NCBI RefSeq assembly: GCF_002422095.1
Contig: NZ_DITB01000119.1
Span: 1-24,848, forward strand
DNA: 24,848 nt
Direction of reading: 5' to 3'
From: Flavobacterium sp. UBA6195
GTDB taxonomy: Bacteria > Bacteroidota > Bacteroidia > Flavobacteriales > Flavobacteriaceae
Positions 16,260-23,466 of this stretch are shown here, piece after piece. The notes below the pieces were generated by a model that saw only the letters and a program-made list of their open reading frames with translations, had not been told where the DNA came from and made no database searches. The first letter of the stretch is position 1; every line of letters starts with the position of its first letter. The position numbers and the translations under genes were made by a program.

Positions 16260-16481
16260 ATGGATTCCAAAAAAAGACAACCGAATAAATGGTTAGCTTT
16301 AATCACTATCCCATTTCAAATGGGATTAGTTATTTTTGGATTTTCCTACTTAGGAACTTGGTTAGATGAAACGAATAATAATGTAGCGGAAACCAATTTT
16401 AAGATTTTTACATTAATTGGAGTCTTCATGGCCATTTATCAAGTAATAAGTCAAGTGAATCAAATAAATAAAAATAAATAA
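16260..16481 (+). CDS. AtpZ/AtpI family protein
   Basis: This 73-residue protein has two membrane segments (WLALITIPFQMGLVIFGFSY and IFTLIGVFMAIYQVISQV). The segment YLGTWLDE after the first helix is typical of AtpZ/AtpI proteins encoded at the front of F-type ATP synthase operons. Such proteins are linked to rotor-ring assembly or Mg/Ca transport into the complex. It lies 3 nt before the next small membrane-protein gene, and both sit directly upstream of atpB. Confidence 0.85.
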   Translation: MDSKKRQPNKWLALITIPFQMGLVIFGFSYLGTWLDETNNNVAETNFKIFTLIGVFMAIYQVISQVNQINKNK

Positions 16482-16484
16482 GAT

Positions 16485-16856
16485 ATGTCAGTTTATGCCA
16501 AGGCAGTAATAGTAGTCGGAATACTTTTTGGAATTCATTTTGGAATCGCTCAGTTTGTAGATGCAAATTTTTACATGACCAACTTTTTGGTTTCCTATGT
16601 GAGTCAGGCGGTTTTAACGGCACTTATTTTATTAGCGTTGCTTCAAATTGATAAAAAAGCAAAAGAACAATTAGGATATGCCTTTTTAGGATTAACCTCT
16701 GCAAAAGTGATTTTAAGTTATGTGATTGCTACCCAATTTTTGTTTCAAGGAACGGTTATCGCAAAAGAATTAAAAATTAATTTTTTCATCGCTTTTCTAA
16801 TTTTTTTATGTCTAGACGCCTATTTTGTAATAAGATTATTAAACAAAAAAGGATAA
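16485..16856 (+). CDS. Small four-helix membrane protein upstream of atpB
   Basis: This 123-residue protein has four predicted membrane segments (about residues 5-24, 34-53, 66-88 and 97-118) and a cytoplasmic Lys-rich loop (IDKKAKEQLG). I recognise no named family. It occupies the place of AtpI in other atp operons, just after an AtpZ-like gene and about 110 nt before atpB. A role in Fo assembly is plausible but rests on position only. Confidence 0.75.
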   Translation: MSVYAKAVIVVGILFGIHFGIAQFVDANFYMTNFLVSYVSQAVLTALILLALLQIDKKAKEQLGYAFLGLTSAKVILSYVIATQFLFQGTVIAKELKINFFIAFLIFLCLDAYFVIRLLNKKG

Positions 16857-16903
16857 AGGAATGAAAAATCGATAATTCTTTAAAAAATATGTATTCAAGA
16901 AAC

Positions 16904-16932
16904 TTGGAATATTAATTAAAATTGTACTTTTG
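16904..16932 (+). promoter_or_regulatory. Promoter of the ATP synthase genes (atpB)
   Basis: TTG (16904-16906), an 18-nt spacer and TACTTTTG (16925-16932) give a close match to the flavobacterial TTG-N17-23-TAnnTTTG pattern. Transcription would start near 16939, about 27 nt before the ATG at 16966. Confidence 0.75.
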
Positions 16933-16965
16933 CAAAAATTTTTAGGAAACATAAGAATTATAGTT

Positions 16966-18123
16966 ATGATGATTTTAAGGAAACCCATTTCCATTTTAAC
17001 AGCGATATTGTTTTTAACAAGTTCAATGGTTTTTTCTGCAAGTGAAACTACTGATTCTTTACAAGTAGCCACAGCGCCTGCAACAACAGAAGTTGAAGCA
17101 CATGGAGAGCATGCAGAAGAAGCAAAATCGCCAAAAGAAGTTGTTAATGCTCATATTCAGCACCACCTTCAAGACGATTACTATTTTACATTTTTTGCTG
17201 ATGAGGCAGAAGGTAAGCATTATGGGTTCCCACTTCCAGTAATTTTAATAGATGGAGGTTTAAAAGTTTTTTCAGCATCTAAATTCCACTATGGTGAAAC
17301 AGTTGCTGAAGTAGATGGTAAATTCTACAAATTATTCCACGGAAAAATTTATGAAACAAATGCTGCTGGTGATTTAACTATGGATGATCACCACCACCCA
17401 ACAAATAAAATGCCTTTGAATTTTTCGATGACTAAAAACGTAGTTTCGTTAATTCTTACTGCGGCAATCTTATTCTTCTTATTTGTTGGATTAGCAAAAA
17501 CATACAAAAACGGACACAATAATTTACCTAAAGGTTTCAGCAGAGTGTTAGAGCCTCTTGTATTATATGTTCGTGATGAAATTGCAAGACCAAATATTGG
17601 TGAGAAAAAGTATAAAAAATTCATGCCTTATTTGTTAACGGTATTCTTCTTAATTTGGTTGTTAAACTTATTAGGATTAACACCGCTAGGAATTAACGTA
17701 ACAGGAAATATTGCTTTCACTTTATGTGCGGCTTTATTTACTTTCTTTATTACGCAATTCAGTGCGAATAAAGATTATTGGGGACACATTTTCTGGATGC
17801 CGGGAGTTCCAGTTCCAATGAAAATTATCTTAGCGCCAATTGAGGTGTTAGGTATGTTCACAAAACCATTCTCATTAATGATTCGTCTTTTTGCTAACAT
17901 TACAGCGGGTCACACTGTAGTAATGGGATTAATTGCAATCGTATTTTTAATGAAAGAACAATTAACAGTGGGTGGGGCTACAGCAGTTTCATTAGCTTTA
18001 ACTTTGTTCATTTCGGTTATTGAAATATTAGTAGCGTTTTTACAAGCGTATATTTTTACAATGTTGTCATCTTTGTTTATAGGTATGGCAGTACAAGATC
18101 ATCATCACGACGATCACCATTAA
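16966..18123 (+). CDS. atpB: ATP synthase Fo subunit a
   Basis: This is the proton-channel subunit of the F-type ATP synthase. The frame could be extended to a TTG at 16930, but that codon lies inside the promoter -7 box, so the start is the ATG at 16966 or the next at 16969 (385 or 384 residues). The protein begins with a signal-peptide-like segment (ISILTAILFLTSSMVFSA), then a His- and Glu-rich external region of about 140 residues, which is longer than in E. coli. The essential arginine is in LMIRLFANITAGH (about residue 307). The C terminus ends in a His/Asp cluster (QDHHHDDHH). Confidence 0.96.
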   Translation: MMILRKPISILTAILFLTSSMVFSASETTDSLQVATAPATTEVEAHGEHAEEAKSPKEVVNAHIQHHLQDDYYFTFFADEAEGKHYGFPLPVILIDGGLKVFSASKFHYGETVAEVDGKFYKLFHGKIYETNAAGDLTMDDHHHPTNKMPLNFSMTKNVVSLILTAAILFFLFVGLAKTYKNGHNNLPKGFSRVLEPLVLYVRDEIARPNIGEKKYKKFMPYLLTVFFLIWLLNLLGLTPLGINVTGNIAFTLCAALFTFFITQFSANKDYWGHIFWMPGVPVPMKIILAPIEVLGMFTKPFSLMIRLFANITAGHTVVMGLIAIVFLMKEQLTVGGATAVSLALTLFISVIEILVAFLQAYIFTMLSSLFIGMAVQDHHHDDHH

Positions 18124-18161
18124 TAAGTATAAATTTTGTTTAATTATATAAATCAATTATC

Positions 18162-18356
18162 ATGACAATTCCAAATTTAGTAGGAGCTGGTTTAATCGTA
18201 ATCGGAGCTGGTTTAGGTTTAGGTAAAATTGGTGGATCTGCAATGGATGCTATTGCTCGTCAACCAGAAGCTGCTGGAAAAATCCAAACTGCAATGATTA
18301 TCATTGGAGCGTTATTAGAAGGTTTAGCATTCGGTGCTTTAATCTTAGGAGCTTAA
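18162..18356 (+). CDS. atpE: ATP synthase Fo subunit c
   Basis: This 64-residue hairpin protein forms the rotor ring. The first helix is glycine-rich (GAGLIVIGAGLGLGKIGGSA). The polar loop ARQPE (32-36) contacts F1. The ion-binding carboxylate is Glu53 in ALLEGLAFG. Nothing suggests a sodium-binding ES-type site, so a proton ring is likely. It follows atpB by 38 nt. A strong hairpin at 18364-18400 directly follows the stop. Confidence 0.96.
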   Translation: MTIPNLVGAGLIVIGAGLGLGKIGGSAMDAIARQPEAAGKIQTAMIIIGALLEGLAFGALILGA

Positions 18357-18363
18357 TTAAAAA

Positions 18364-18400
18364 AAACAACACCTGTAGCGGTTGGCTACAAGTGTTGTTT
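18364..18400 (+). promoter_or_regulatory. Strong hairpin between atpE and atpF
   Basis: The 9-bp arm AAACAACAC pairs with GTGTTGTTT. After one C-A mismatch, TGTAGC pairs with GCTACA around a GGTTG loop. The flanks TTAATTAA (18354-18361 and 18398-18405) can extend the stem. No T run follows, so it looks more like an mRNA-stability or processing element, or a partial terminator, than a full stop. Confidence 0.7.
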
Positions 18401-18445
18401 AATTAAACAGAGTATTTAAAAAAGAATTTTATAAAGACTATATAA

Positions 18446-18946
18446 ATGGATAAGTTAATCAACGATTTTTCTTACGGTTTGTTTTTTTGGCAAGCTATTA
18501 TCTTAGTAATATTAATTGTATTATTAGCTAAATTTGCTTGGAAACCTATCTTAGCAGCATTAGCTGCTCGTGAAGAAGGTATTTCTAATGCTTTGTTAGC
18601 AGCAGAAAACGCTAAGAAAGACATGCAAAACCTTAAAGCGGATAATGAAAAATTATTAGCTGAAGCAAGAGCGGAAAGAGATGCTATGATCAAAGAAGCA
18701 AGAGAAATCAAAGAAAAAATGATTGCTGATGCTAAATCTGAGGCGCAAGCACAAGGTGAAAAAATGATTGAATCAGCGAAAGCTTCAATCGAAAGTGAGA
18801 AAAATGCAGCTATGGCAGAATTGAAAAATCAAGTTTCAACTTTGTCATTAGAAATTGCTGAGACATTATTAAAAGGAGAATTATCTAACAAAGAAGCTCA
18901 AACAAAATTAGTTGAGAAAATGTTAGGTGACGCTAAATTAAACTAA
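18446..18946 (+). CDS. atpF: ATP synthase Fo subunit b
   Basis: This 166-residue protein is the peripheral stalk of the ATP synthase. One N-terminal membrane helix (about residues 12-30, FFWQAIILVILIVLLAKFAW) is followed by a long Ala/Glu/Lys coiled coil to the C terminus, as expected. Its leader carries the hairpin at 18364-18400. atpH follows after 4 nt, so the two are translationally close. Confidence 0.95.
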   Translation: MDKLINDFSYGLFFWQAIILVILIVLLAKFAWKPILAALAAREEGISNALLAAENAKKDMQNLKADNEKLLAEARAERDAMIKEAREIKEKMIADAKSEAQAQGEKMIESAKASIESEKNAAMAELKNQVSTLSLEIAETLLKGELSNKEAQTKLVEKMLGDAKLN

Positions 18947-18950
18947 TATC

Positions 18951-19484
18951 ATGGCAGGAACTAGAGCAGCAATTCGATACGCTAAAGCCATTTTGGACAT
19001 TGCTAAAGAAAACAATTCTGTTGATGCAGTAAATGCAGACATGACTTCAATTGTGAATGCAATTAAAGATAGTGCAGAATTAAAAGACTTTTTGCAAAGC
19101 CCAATTATTAAAGGGGAAATTAAATTTTCTTCTTTAAACGAAATTTTTACTTCTGCTCAAAAAGAGACAAAAGGATTATTTCAGTTGCTTTTAGTAAACA
19201 AAAGATTTGAATTATTAAACGATGTTGCTTTACAGTTCAATGCTTTATACGATGAACTTAACGGAATTGAAGTAGCTAAAGTTACAACAGCTGTTCCAAT
19301 GACGTCTGAGTTAGAATCTAAAGTATTGGCAAAAATTGCATCGTTTTCAAATAAAAAAATCACCATTGAAAATATTGTAGATCCAGCGATTATTGGTGGT
19401 TTTATTTTAAGAATGGGCGACAAACAATACAATGCATCTGTAGCAAGCAGACTGCAAAATTTAAAAAGAGAGTTTAGTAATTAA
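18951..19484 (+). CDS. atpH: ATP synthase F1 subunit delta
   Basis: This 177-residue protein joins the peripheral stalk to the top of F1. Typical features are AIRYAKAILDIAKE at the N-terminal helical domain and, near the C terminus, the family signature region VDPAIIGGFILRMGDKQYN followed by SRLQNLKREF. Length is normal. It lies 4 nt after atpF and 23 nt before atpA. Confidence 0.95.
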   Translation: MAGTRAAIRYAKAILDIAKENNSVDAVNADMTSIVNAIKDSAELKDFLQSPIIKGEIKFSSLNEIFTSAQKETKGLFQLLLVNKRFELLNDVALQFNALYDELNGIEVAKVTTAVPMTSELESKVLAKIASFSNKKITIENIVDPAIIGGFILRMGDKQYNASVASRLQNLKREFSN

Positions 19485-19507
19485 TATACCATTAAAGATA
19501 TATCAAA

Positions 19508-21085
19508 ATGGCGGAAATTAAACCTGCTGAAATTTCAGCAATATTAAAACAACAATTATCAGGTTTTGAATCTGGTGCATCGTTAGAAGAAGTTGGAACA
19601 GTACTTCAAGTTGGAGACGGTATCGCTCGTGTTTACGGATTATCAAACGCTCAATACGGAGAGTTAGTACAATTCGAAAACGGATTAGAGGCTATCGTAT
19701 TGAACTTAGAAGAAGACAATGTTGGGGTGGTACTTTTAGGACCATCAACAGGAATCAAAGAAGGTTCTACAGTAAAAAGAACACAACGTATTGCTTCTCT
19801 TAAAGTAGGAGAGCAAATGGTAGGTCGTGTTGTGGATACTTTAGGTAACCCAATTGACGGTAAAGGTCCAATCGGTGGTGAGTTATATGAGATGCCATTA
19901 GAAAGAAAAGCTCCTGGAGTTATTTTCCGTCAACCAGTAACTGAGCCATTACAAACAGGAGTAAAAGCAGTTGATGCGATGATTCCAGTTGGTCGTGGAC
20001 AACGTGAGTTGGTTATTGGTGACCGTCAAACTGGTAAATCAACAGTTTGTATCGATACTATCTTAAATCAAAAAGAATTTTATGATGCAGGTCAACCTGT
20101 ATTCTGTATCTATGTTGCTGTAGGTCAAAAAGCTTCAACTGTTGCTGCTTTAGCAAAAACTTTAGAAGAAAAAGGAGCTATGGCATATACTATCATCGTA
20201 GCGGCTAACGCTTCAGATCCTGCTCCAATGCAAGTTTACGCTCCTATGGCGGGTGCTGCAATCGGAGAATATTTTAGAGATTCTGGTCGTCCAGCTTTAA
20301 TTGTTTATGATGATTTATCTAAACAAGCAGTAGCGTACCGTGAGGTATCTTTATTATTAAGAAGACCACCAGGACGTGAGGCTTATCCTGGAGACGTTTT
20401 CTACTTACACTCTCGTTTATTAGAAAGAGCTTGTAAAGTTATCGCTAACGATGAAATCGCTAAAAACATGAACGATTTACCAGATTCTATCAAAGGAATC
20501 GTTAAAGGTGGTGGTTCGTTAACAGCGTTACCAATTATCGAAACACAAGCGGGTGACGTTTCTGCTTATATCCCAACAAACGTAATTTCGATTACAGACG
20601 GACAAATCTTCTTAGATGGTGATTTATTCAACTCTGGAGTTCGTCCTGCTATCAACGTAGGTATTTCGGTATCTCGTGTTGGAGGTAATGCACAAATCAA
20701 ATCAATGAAAAAAGTAGCAGGTACATTAAAATTAGACCAAGCACAATTCCGTGAGTTAGAAGCTTTCGCGAAATTTGGTTCTGACTTAGATGCTGTAACT
20801 TTAAACGTAATTGAAAAAGGTAAGAGAAACGTTGAAATCTTAAAACAAGGTTTAAACTCTCCATTTACAGTTGAAAATCAGGTAGCAATTATCTATGCAG
20901 GTTCTAAAAACTTGTTAAGAAATGTTCCTGTTAACAAAGTAAAAGAATTCGAAAAAGATTATTTAGAGTTCTTAAATGCAAAACACAGAGATACATTAGA
21001 CGCGTTAAAAGCAGGTAAATTTGATGACAAAATTACTGACGTTTTAGAAAACGTAGCTAAAGAAATTTCAGCAAAATATAATTAA
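19508..21085 (+). CDS. atpA: ATP synthase F1 subunit alpha
   Basis: This 525-residue protein is the non-catalytic nucleotide-binding subunit of F1. The P-loop GDRQTGKS is at residues 171-178. The alpha/beta signature PAINVGISVSRVGG starts at residue 380, with the arginine finger at Arg390. The sequence is full length with no disruption. The spacer to atpG contains a 12-bp hairpin (21100-21132). Confidence 0.98.
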   Translation: MAEIKPAEISAILKQQLSGFESGASLEEVGTVLQVGDGIARVYGLSNAQYGELVQFENGLEAIVLNLEEDNVGVVLLGPSTGIKEGSTVKRTQRIASLKVGEQMVGRVVDTLGNPIDGKGPIGGELYEMPLERKAPGVIFRQPVTEPLQTGVKAVDAMIPVGRGQRELVIGDRQTGKSTVCIDTILNQKEFYDAGQPVFCIYVAVGQKASTVAALAKTLEEKGAMAYTIIVAANASDPAPMQVYAPMAGAAIGEYFRDSGRPALIVYDDLSKQAVAYREVSLLLRRPPGREAYPGDVFYLHSRLLERACKVIANDEIAKNMNDLPDSIKGIVKGGGSLTALPIIETQAGDVSAYIPTNVISITDGQIFLDGDLFNSGVRPAINVGISVSRVGGNAQIKSMKKVAGTLKLDQAQFRELEAFAKFGSDLDAVTLNVIEKGKRNVEILKQGLNSPFTVENQVAIIYAGSKNLLRNVPVNKVKEFEKDYLEFLNAKHRDTLDALKAGKFDDKITDVLENVAKEISAKYN

Positions 21086-21087
21086 AA

Positions 21088-21151
21088 AGTATTAAGTAAT
21101 AAGTATCAAGAATTAAGACATCTTGATACTTAATACTTAAACTTAATACTC
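21088..21151. repeat. Inverted repeat of TAAGTATCAAGA type between atpA and atpG
   Basis: TAAGTATCAAGA (21100-21111) and TCTTGATACTTA (21121-21132) are perfect 12-bp arms around a 9-nt loop. Flanking copies of AGTATTAAGT and ACTTAATACT extend the symmetry. Nearly the whole 72-nt spacer is this element. I know similar TTAAGTATTAAGTATC repeats as dispersed intergenic elements in flavobacteria. No T run follows, so it is not an intrinsic terminator. Confidence 0.65.
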
Positions 21152-21157
21152 AAAAAT

Positions 21158-22015
21158 ATGGCAAACTTAAAGGAAATACGTAATAGAATTACTTCTGTTT
21201 CATCTACGATGCAAATTACATCGGCGATGAAAATGGTTTCTGCTGCTAAATTAAAAAAAGCGCAAGATGCCATTACGGCTATGCGTCCGTATGCAGAAAA
21301 ACTTACTGAACTATTACAAAACTTAAGTGCAACTCTTGAAGGAGAAGTAGGTGGTGCTTTTACAGCTCAAAGAGAAGTAAAAAAAGTGCTTATCGTTGCA
21401 ATTACTTCTAACAGAGGTTTGTGTGGTGCGTTTAATTCAAACGTTATCAAACAAGTAAAAGTAGTAGCAGATACTTACCAAGGGAAACAAGTGGATGTTT
21501 TTGCTATCGGTAAAAAAGGAAACGACGTTTTACGTAAAACACACAATGTAGTTGACGTTCAAAACGGTGTTTACGACCAATTGACTTTTGACAATGCAGC
21601 TGCAATTGCGCAACAGTTAATGGATAAATTCGTAGCAGGTGAGTATGATAAAATTGAAATCGTGTATAACGAATTCAAAAATGCAGCGACTCAGATTGTA
21701 AGAACACAACAGTTTTTACCATTAGCTCCTATTGTTGGAGGTGAAGTAGTAGCTTCTGATTATATCTTCGAACCTTCTAAAGAAGAAATTGTGTTGACTT
21801 TGATTCCAAAATCATTAAAAACACAATTATACAAGTCTATTAGAGATTCATTTGCAGCAGAACACGGAGCTCGTATGACAGCAATGCATAAAGCAACCGA
21901 TAACGCTACAGAATTAAGAGACCAATTAAAATTAACATACAACAAAGCGCGTCAAGCAGCTATTACTAACGAAATCTTAGAAATCGTTGGTGGAGCAGAA
22001 GCTTTGAATAACTAA
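21158..22015 (+). CDS. atpG: ATP synthase F1 subunit gamma
   Basis: This 285-residue protein is the rotating central shaft. The N terminus MANLKEIRNRITSVSSTMQI and the C-terminal helix (AMHKATDNATELRDQLKLTYN, then ARQAAITNEILEIVGGAEAL) are the coiled-coil pair with the gamma signature. The cluster ends here at a strong terminator. atpD (beta) and atpC (epsilon) are not in the window; in Bacteroidota they are usually encoded elsewhere. Confidence 0.97.
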   Translation: MANLKEIRNRITSVSSTMQITSAMKMVSAAKLKKAQDAITAMRPYAEKLTELLQNLSATLEGEVGGAFTAQREVKKVLIVAITSNRGLCGAFNSNVIKQVKVVADTYQGKQVDVFAIGKKGNDVLRKTHNVVDVQNGVYDQLTFDNAAAIAQQLMDKFVAGEYDKIEIVYNEFKNAATQIVRTQQFLPLAPIVGGEVVASDYIFEPSKEEIVLTLIPKSLKTQLYKSIRDSFAAEHGARMTAMHKATDNATELRDQLKLTYNKARQAAITNEILEIVGGAEALNN

Positions 22016-22036
22016 TTTTAGTTTAGATATTATTAG

Positions 22037-22067
22037 AAGTCCCGATTTATTCGGGACTTTTTGTTTT
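22037..22067 (+). terminator. Intrinsic terminator of the ATP synthase operon
   Basis: A perfect 9-bp stem (AAGTCCCGA with TCGGGACTT) closes a TTTAT loop and is followed by TTTGTTTT. It lies 21 nt after the atpG stop. Confidence 0.9.
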
Positions 22068-22069
22068 AT

Positions 22070-22097
22070 AAAAAAACCGCCACTTTGGTGACGGTTT
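22070..22097 (-). terminator. Intrinsic terminator of the 22107-22514 gene
   Basis: On the minus strand AAACCG and CGGTTT pair, followed past a C-A mismatch by CAC/GTG around a 4-nt loop, and then a T7 run. It lies 9 nt past the stop codon and sits back to back with the atp terminator. Confidence 0.75.
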
Positions 22098-22106
22098 AAT
22101 TTTAAT

Positions 22107-22514
22107 TTATAATGTTGCTTTATGAGCTGTTATGGTGTCAATAAACAAATTAACTTCGTCTAATTGTTTGTTTACCCTTTCTAAATCAAGTTCTTTTTCT
22201 AAAAGAGCTACAGCTCCATAACTTTCCTTTCGGTTTTCTAATAAGAATTTCTTATACTCTAAACGAACCTTTCGTTTTTCTTCTGTTTCTTTTGTAGGTC
22301 CTTCTGGTAATGCTGCTATAATGGTATCTACAGCACTTATTTCTGCGAGTACTCCTTGTAAAACAGCATCAATTTCTACCGATGTAGTACTGTAGTTGGT
22401 AACCATACGTTCTTCGGAAAGTTTTTTAAATGTTAAATCTGCTTTTTCCTTGTTTGCCATGTTTAACAACACATCGCAATCTGCAATTGTTGTAATGTTT
22501 GTTACTGAATACAT
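22107..22514 (-). CDS. Coiled-coil protein of unknown function
   Basis: This 135-residue acidic helical protein has no membrane segment, signal peptide or cysteine-rich motif. It has heptad-like Leu/Ile/Val spacing in three blocks (about 10-35, 45-70 and 75-130), split by PEGPTKETEE near residue 70. I do not recognise a family. It has its own terminator and lies 139 nt downstream of the XRE-type gene on the same strand, with no clear promoter between, so co-expression with that gene is possible. Confidence 0.7.
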   Translation of the reverse strand: MYSVTNITTIADCDVLLNMANKEKADLTFKKLSEERMVTNYSTTSVEIDAVLQGVLAEISAVDTIIAALPEGPTKETEEKRKVRLEYKKFLLENRKESYGAVALLEKELDLERVNKQLDEVNLFIDTITAHKATL

Positions 22515-22653
22515 AATTTATGGTTTTAAAGTTATACTATCTCATGAACAATTGTAATGCCATAACGATTGTAAAACTTAAAAATTAGGCAAATTTTAAC
22601 TACAAAAGTTAAACTTTTACTAAGAACACAATAACCTTATTTTTCTTACGTTT

Positions 22654-23196
22654 TTATACCTCTTTTTTAGAAACGATGTTAGGAATAAGCGTTAATTTTT
22701 CTTTTAATAATTTTTCTTCAAATTTTAAAACCTCCTTTTTTATTTCTAATTGAAATACTGTTTTCGAAGTGTTTTCTTTTATTTTTTTCTCTCTGTTTGT
22801 TGCTATTAATTTTAATGATGCGATCTCTTTTTTATTCCATTCCTTACCCTTTTCCATAATATTTGTAATAATTTTATGAGAAACTAAATTTGCGTTTTGT
22901 TTTTTTAACAAAGCTGTTATTTTCTTCTCAATTATGAGTTGTTGATGCGCATTTTTAAGGATTAGTTGTTGTACTACTTTTTTATCTACTTCTGTAGTGT
23001 TTTTATTTTGTTTGTTTTCTACAGCAGGGTTTTGTAATTGCGAAACAAGCAATGCTAGTTTCTCCATAGCATGTAGTGGTAGGGATCTTTTTCCTAATTC
23101 ATATAGCGAAAGCTGACTACGGCTAACTTGTAATATTAATGCCAGTTCTTCTTGTTTAAATCCAAGTAATGCACTTATACTTTTTTGGTCTCCCAT
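22654..23196 (-). CDS. XRE-type helix-turn-helix protein with long coiled-coil C terminus
   Basis: This 180-residue protein has an N-terminal XRE/Cro-type HTH (about residues 12-52): FKQEELALILQVSRSQLSLY then ELGKRSLP. After a short linker the rest (about 60-175) is very Lys/Glu-rich and predicted helical, probably a dimerisation coil. It is AT-rich with long T tracts on the plus strand. The 90 nt upstream of its ATG hold four alternating copies of a TGTAGCA word, suggesting autoregulation. It may also control the neighbouring genes. No toxin-like partner is evident. Confidence 0.85.
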   Translation of the reverse strand: MGDQKSISALLGFKQEELALILQVSRSQLSLYELGKRSLPLHAMEKLALLVSQLQNPAVENKQNKNTTEVDKKVVQQLILKNAHQQLIIEKKITALLKKQNANLVSHKIITNIMEKGKEWNKKEIASLKLIATNREKKIKENTSKTVFQLEIKKEVLKFEEKLLKEKLTLIPNIVSKKEV

Positions 23197-23205
23197 ATTA
23201 TAAAG

Positions 23206-23283
23206 TTTGTAGCAAATTAATAAAAAATATTTTTTTGCTACATATTTTGTAGCATTTTTTTTGTAATTAATATTTTGCTACAA
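23206..23283. promoter_or_regulatory. Four-copy TGTAGCA/TGCTACA array upstream of the XRE gene (putative operator)
   Basis: Sites alternate in direction: TTTGTAGCAAA (23206-23216), TTTGCTACA (23234-23242), TTTTGTAGCA (23245-23254) and TTTTGCTACAA (23273-23283). The middle pair forms a perfect TGCTACA-N5-TGTAGCA palindrome (23236-23254), and the first pair a 9-bp inverted repeat with a 17-nt spacer. A -7-like box (TTAATTTG, minus strand, 23213-23220, one mismatch) overlaps the first site, so binding there would block transcription of the XRE gene. Confidence 0.6.
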
Positions 23284-23442
23284 TTGTTGTGTTGTAACAG
23301 TCACAGATTTAAATTTAAAATGTAATAAAAAAGCACTCGATTTTTTAAAATAACGTTAAAAAAATATAAAAACTTAATAAATAGGTTTTAAAAAATTGAA
23401 AATATGCAGAAAAACTACAACAATGTACTAATGGTGTTTTTT
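23284..23442. other. AT-rich spacer between the XRE gene and the decayed T9SS cargo gene
   Basis: With the operator array, this spacer makes up most of the 270 nt between the XRE start (23196) and the ATG remnant at 23467. It has only very short open frames, for example a 13-codon frame from an ATG at 23404. I see no RNA gene, repeat or promoter in it besides the array on its left and the -7 box on its right. Confidence 0.5.
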
Positions 23443-23450
23443 TAAATTTG
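23443..23450 (+). promoter_or_regulatory. Promoter -7 box of the decayed T9SS cargo gene
   Basis: TAAATTTG fits TAnnTTTG and lies 16 nt before the ATG at 23467. No -33 TTG is found at the usual distance. It may also be the only promoter available to the RCC1 gene downstream. Confidence 0.4.
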
Positions 23451-23466
23451 AAAAAATCAATTATAT

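Noticed and set aside
16930..16965. Extended atpB start at a TTG
   Set aside because: The TTG lies within the TACTTTTG promoter box, and the signal-like segment begins at the ATGs at 16966/16969.
18162..18356. Sodium-type c subunit because of a lysine in the first helix
   Set aside because: When aligned on ARQPE, Lys22 does not fall on the sodium-ligand Gln position, and Glu53 is followed by Gly rather than Ser or Thr.
22107..23196. Toxin-antitoxin pair formed by the XRE gene and the coiled-coil gene
   Set aside because: They are 139 nt apart, the second protein has no toxin motif, and it has its own terminator.
23206..23283. CRISPR array or insertion-sequence ends
   Set aside because: The repeated words are only 7-9 nt, alternate in direction, have uneven spacers, and no transposase or cas gene is present.
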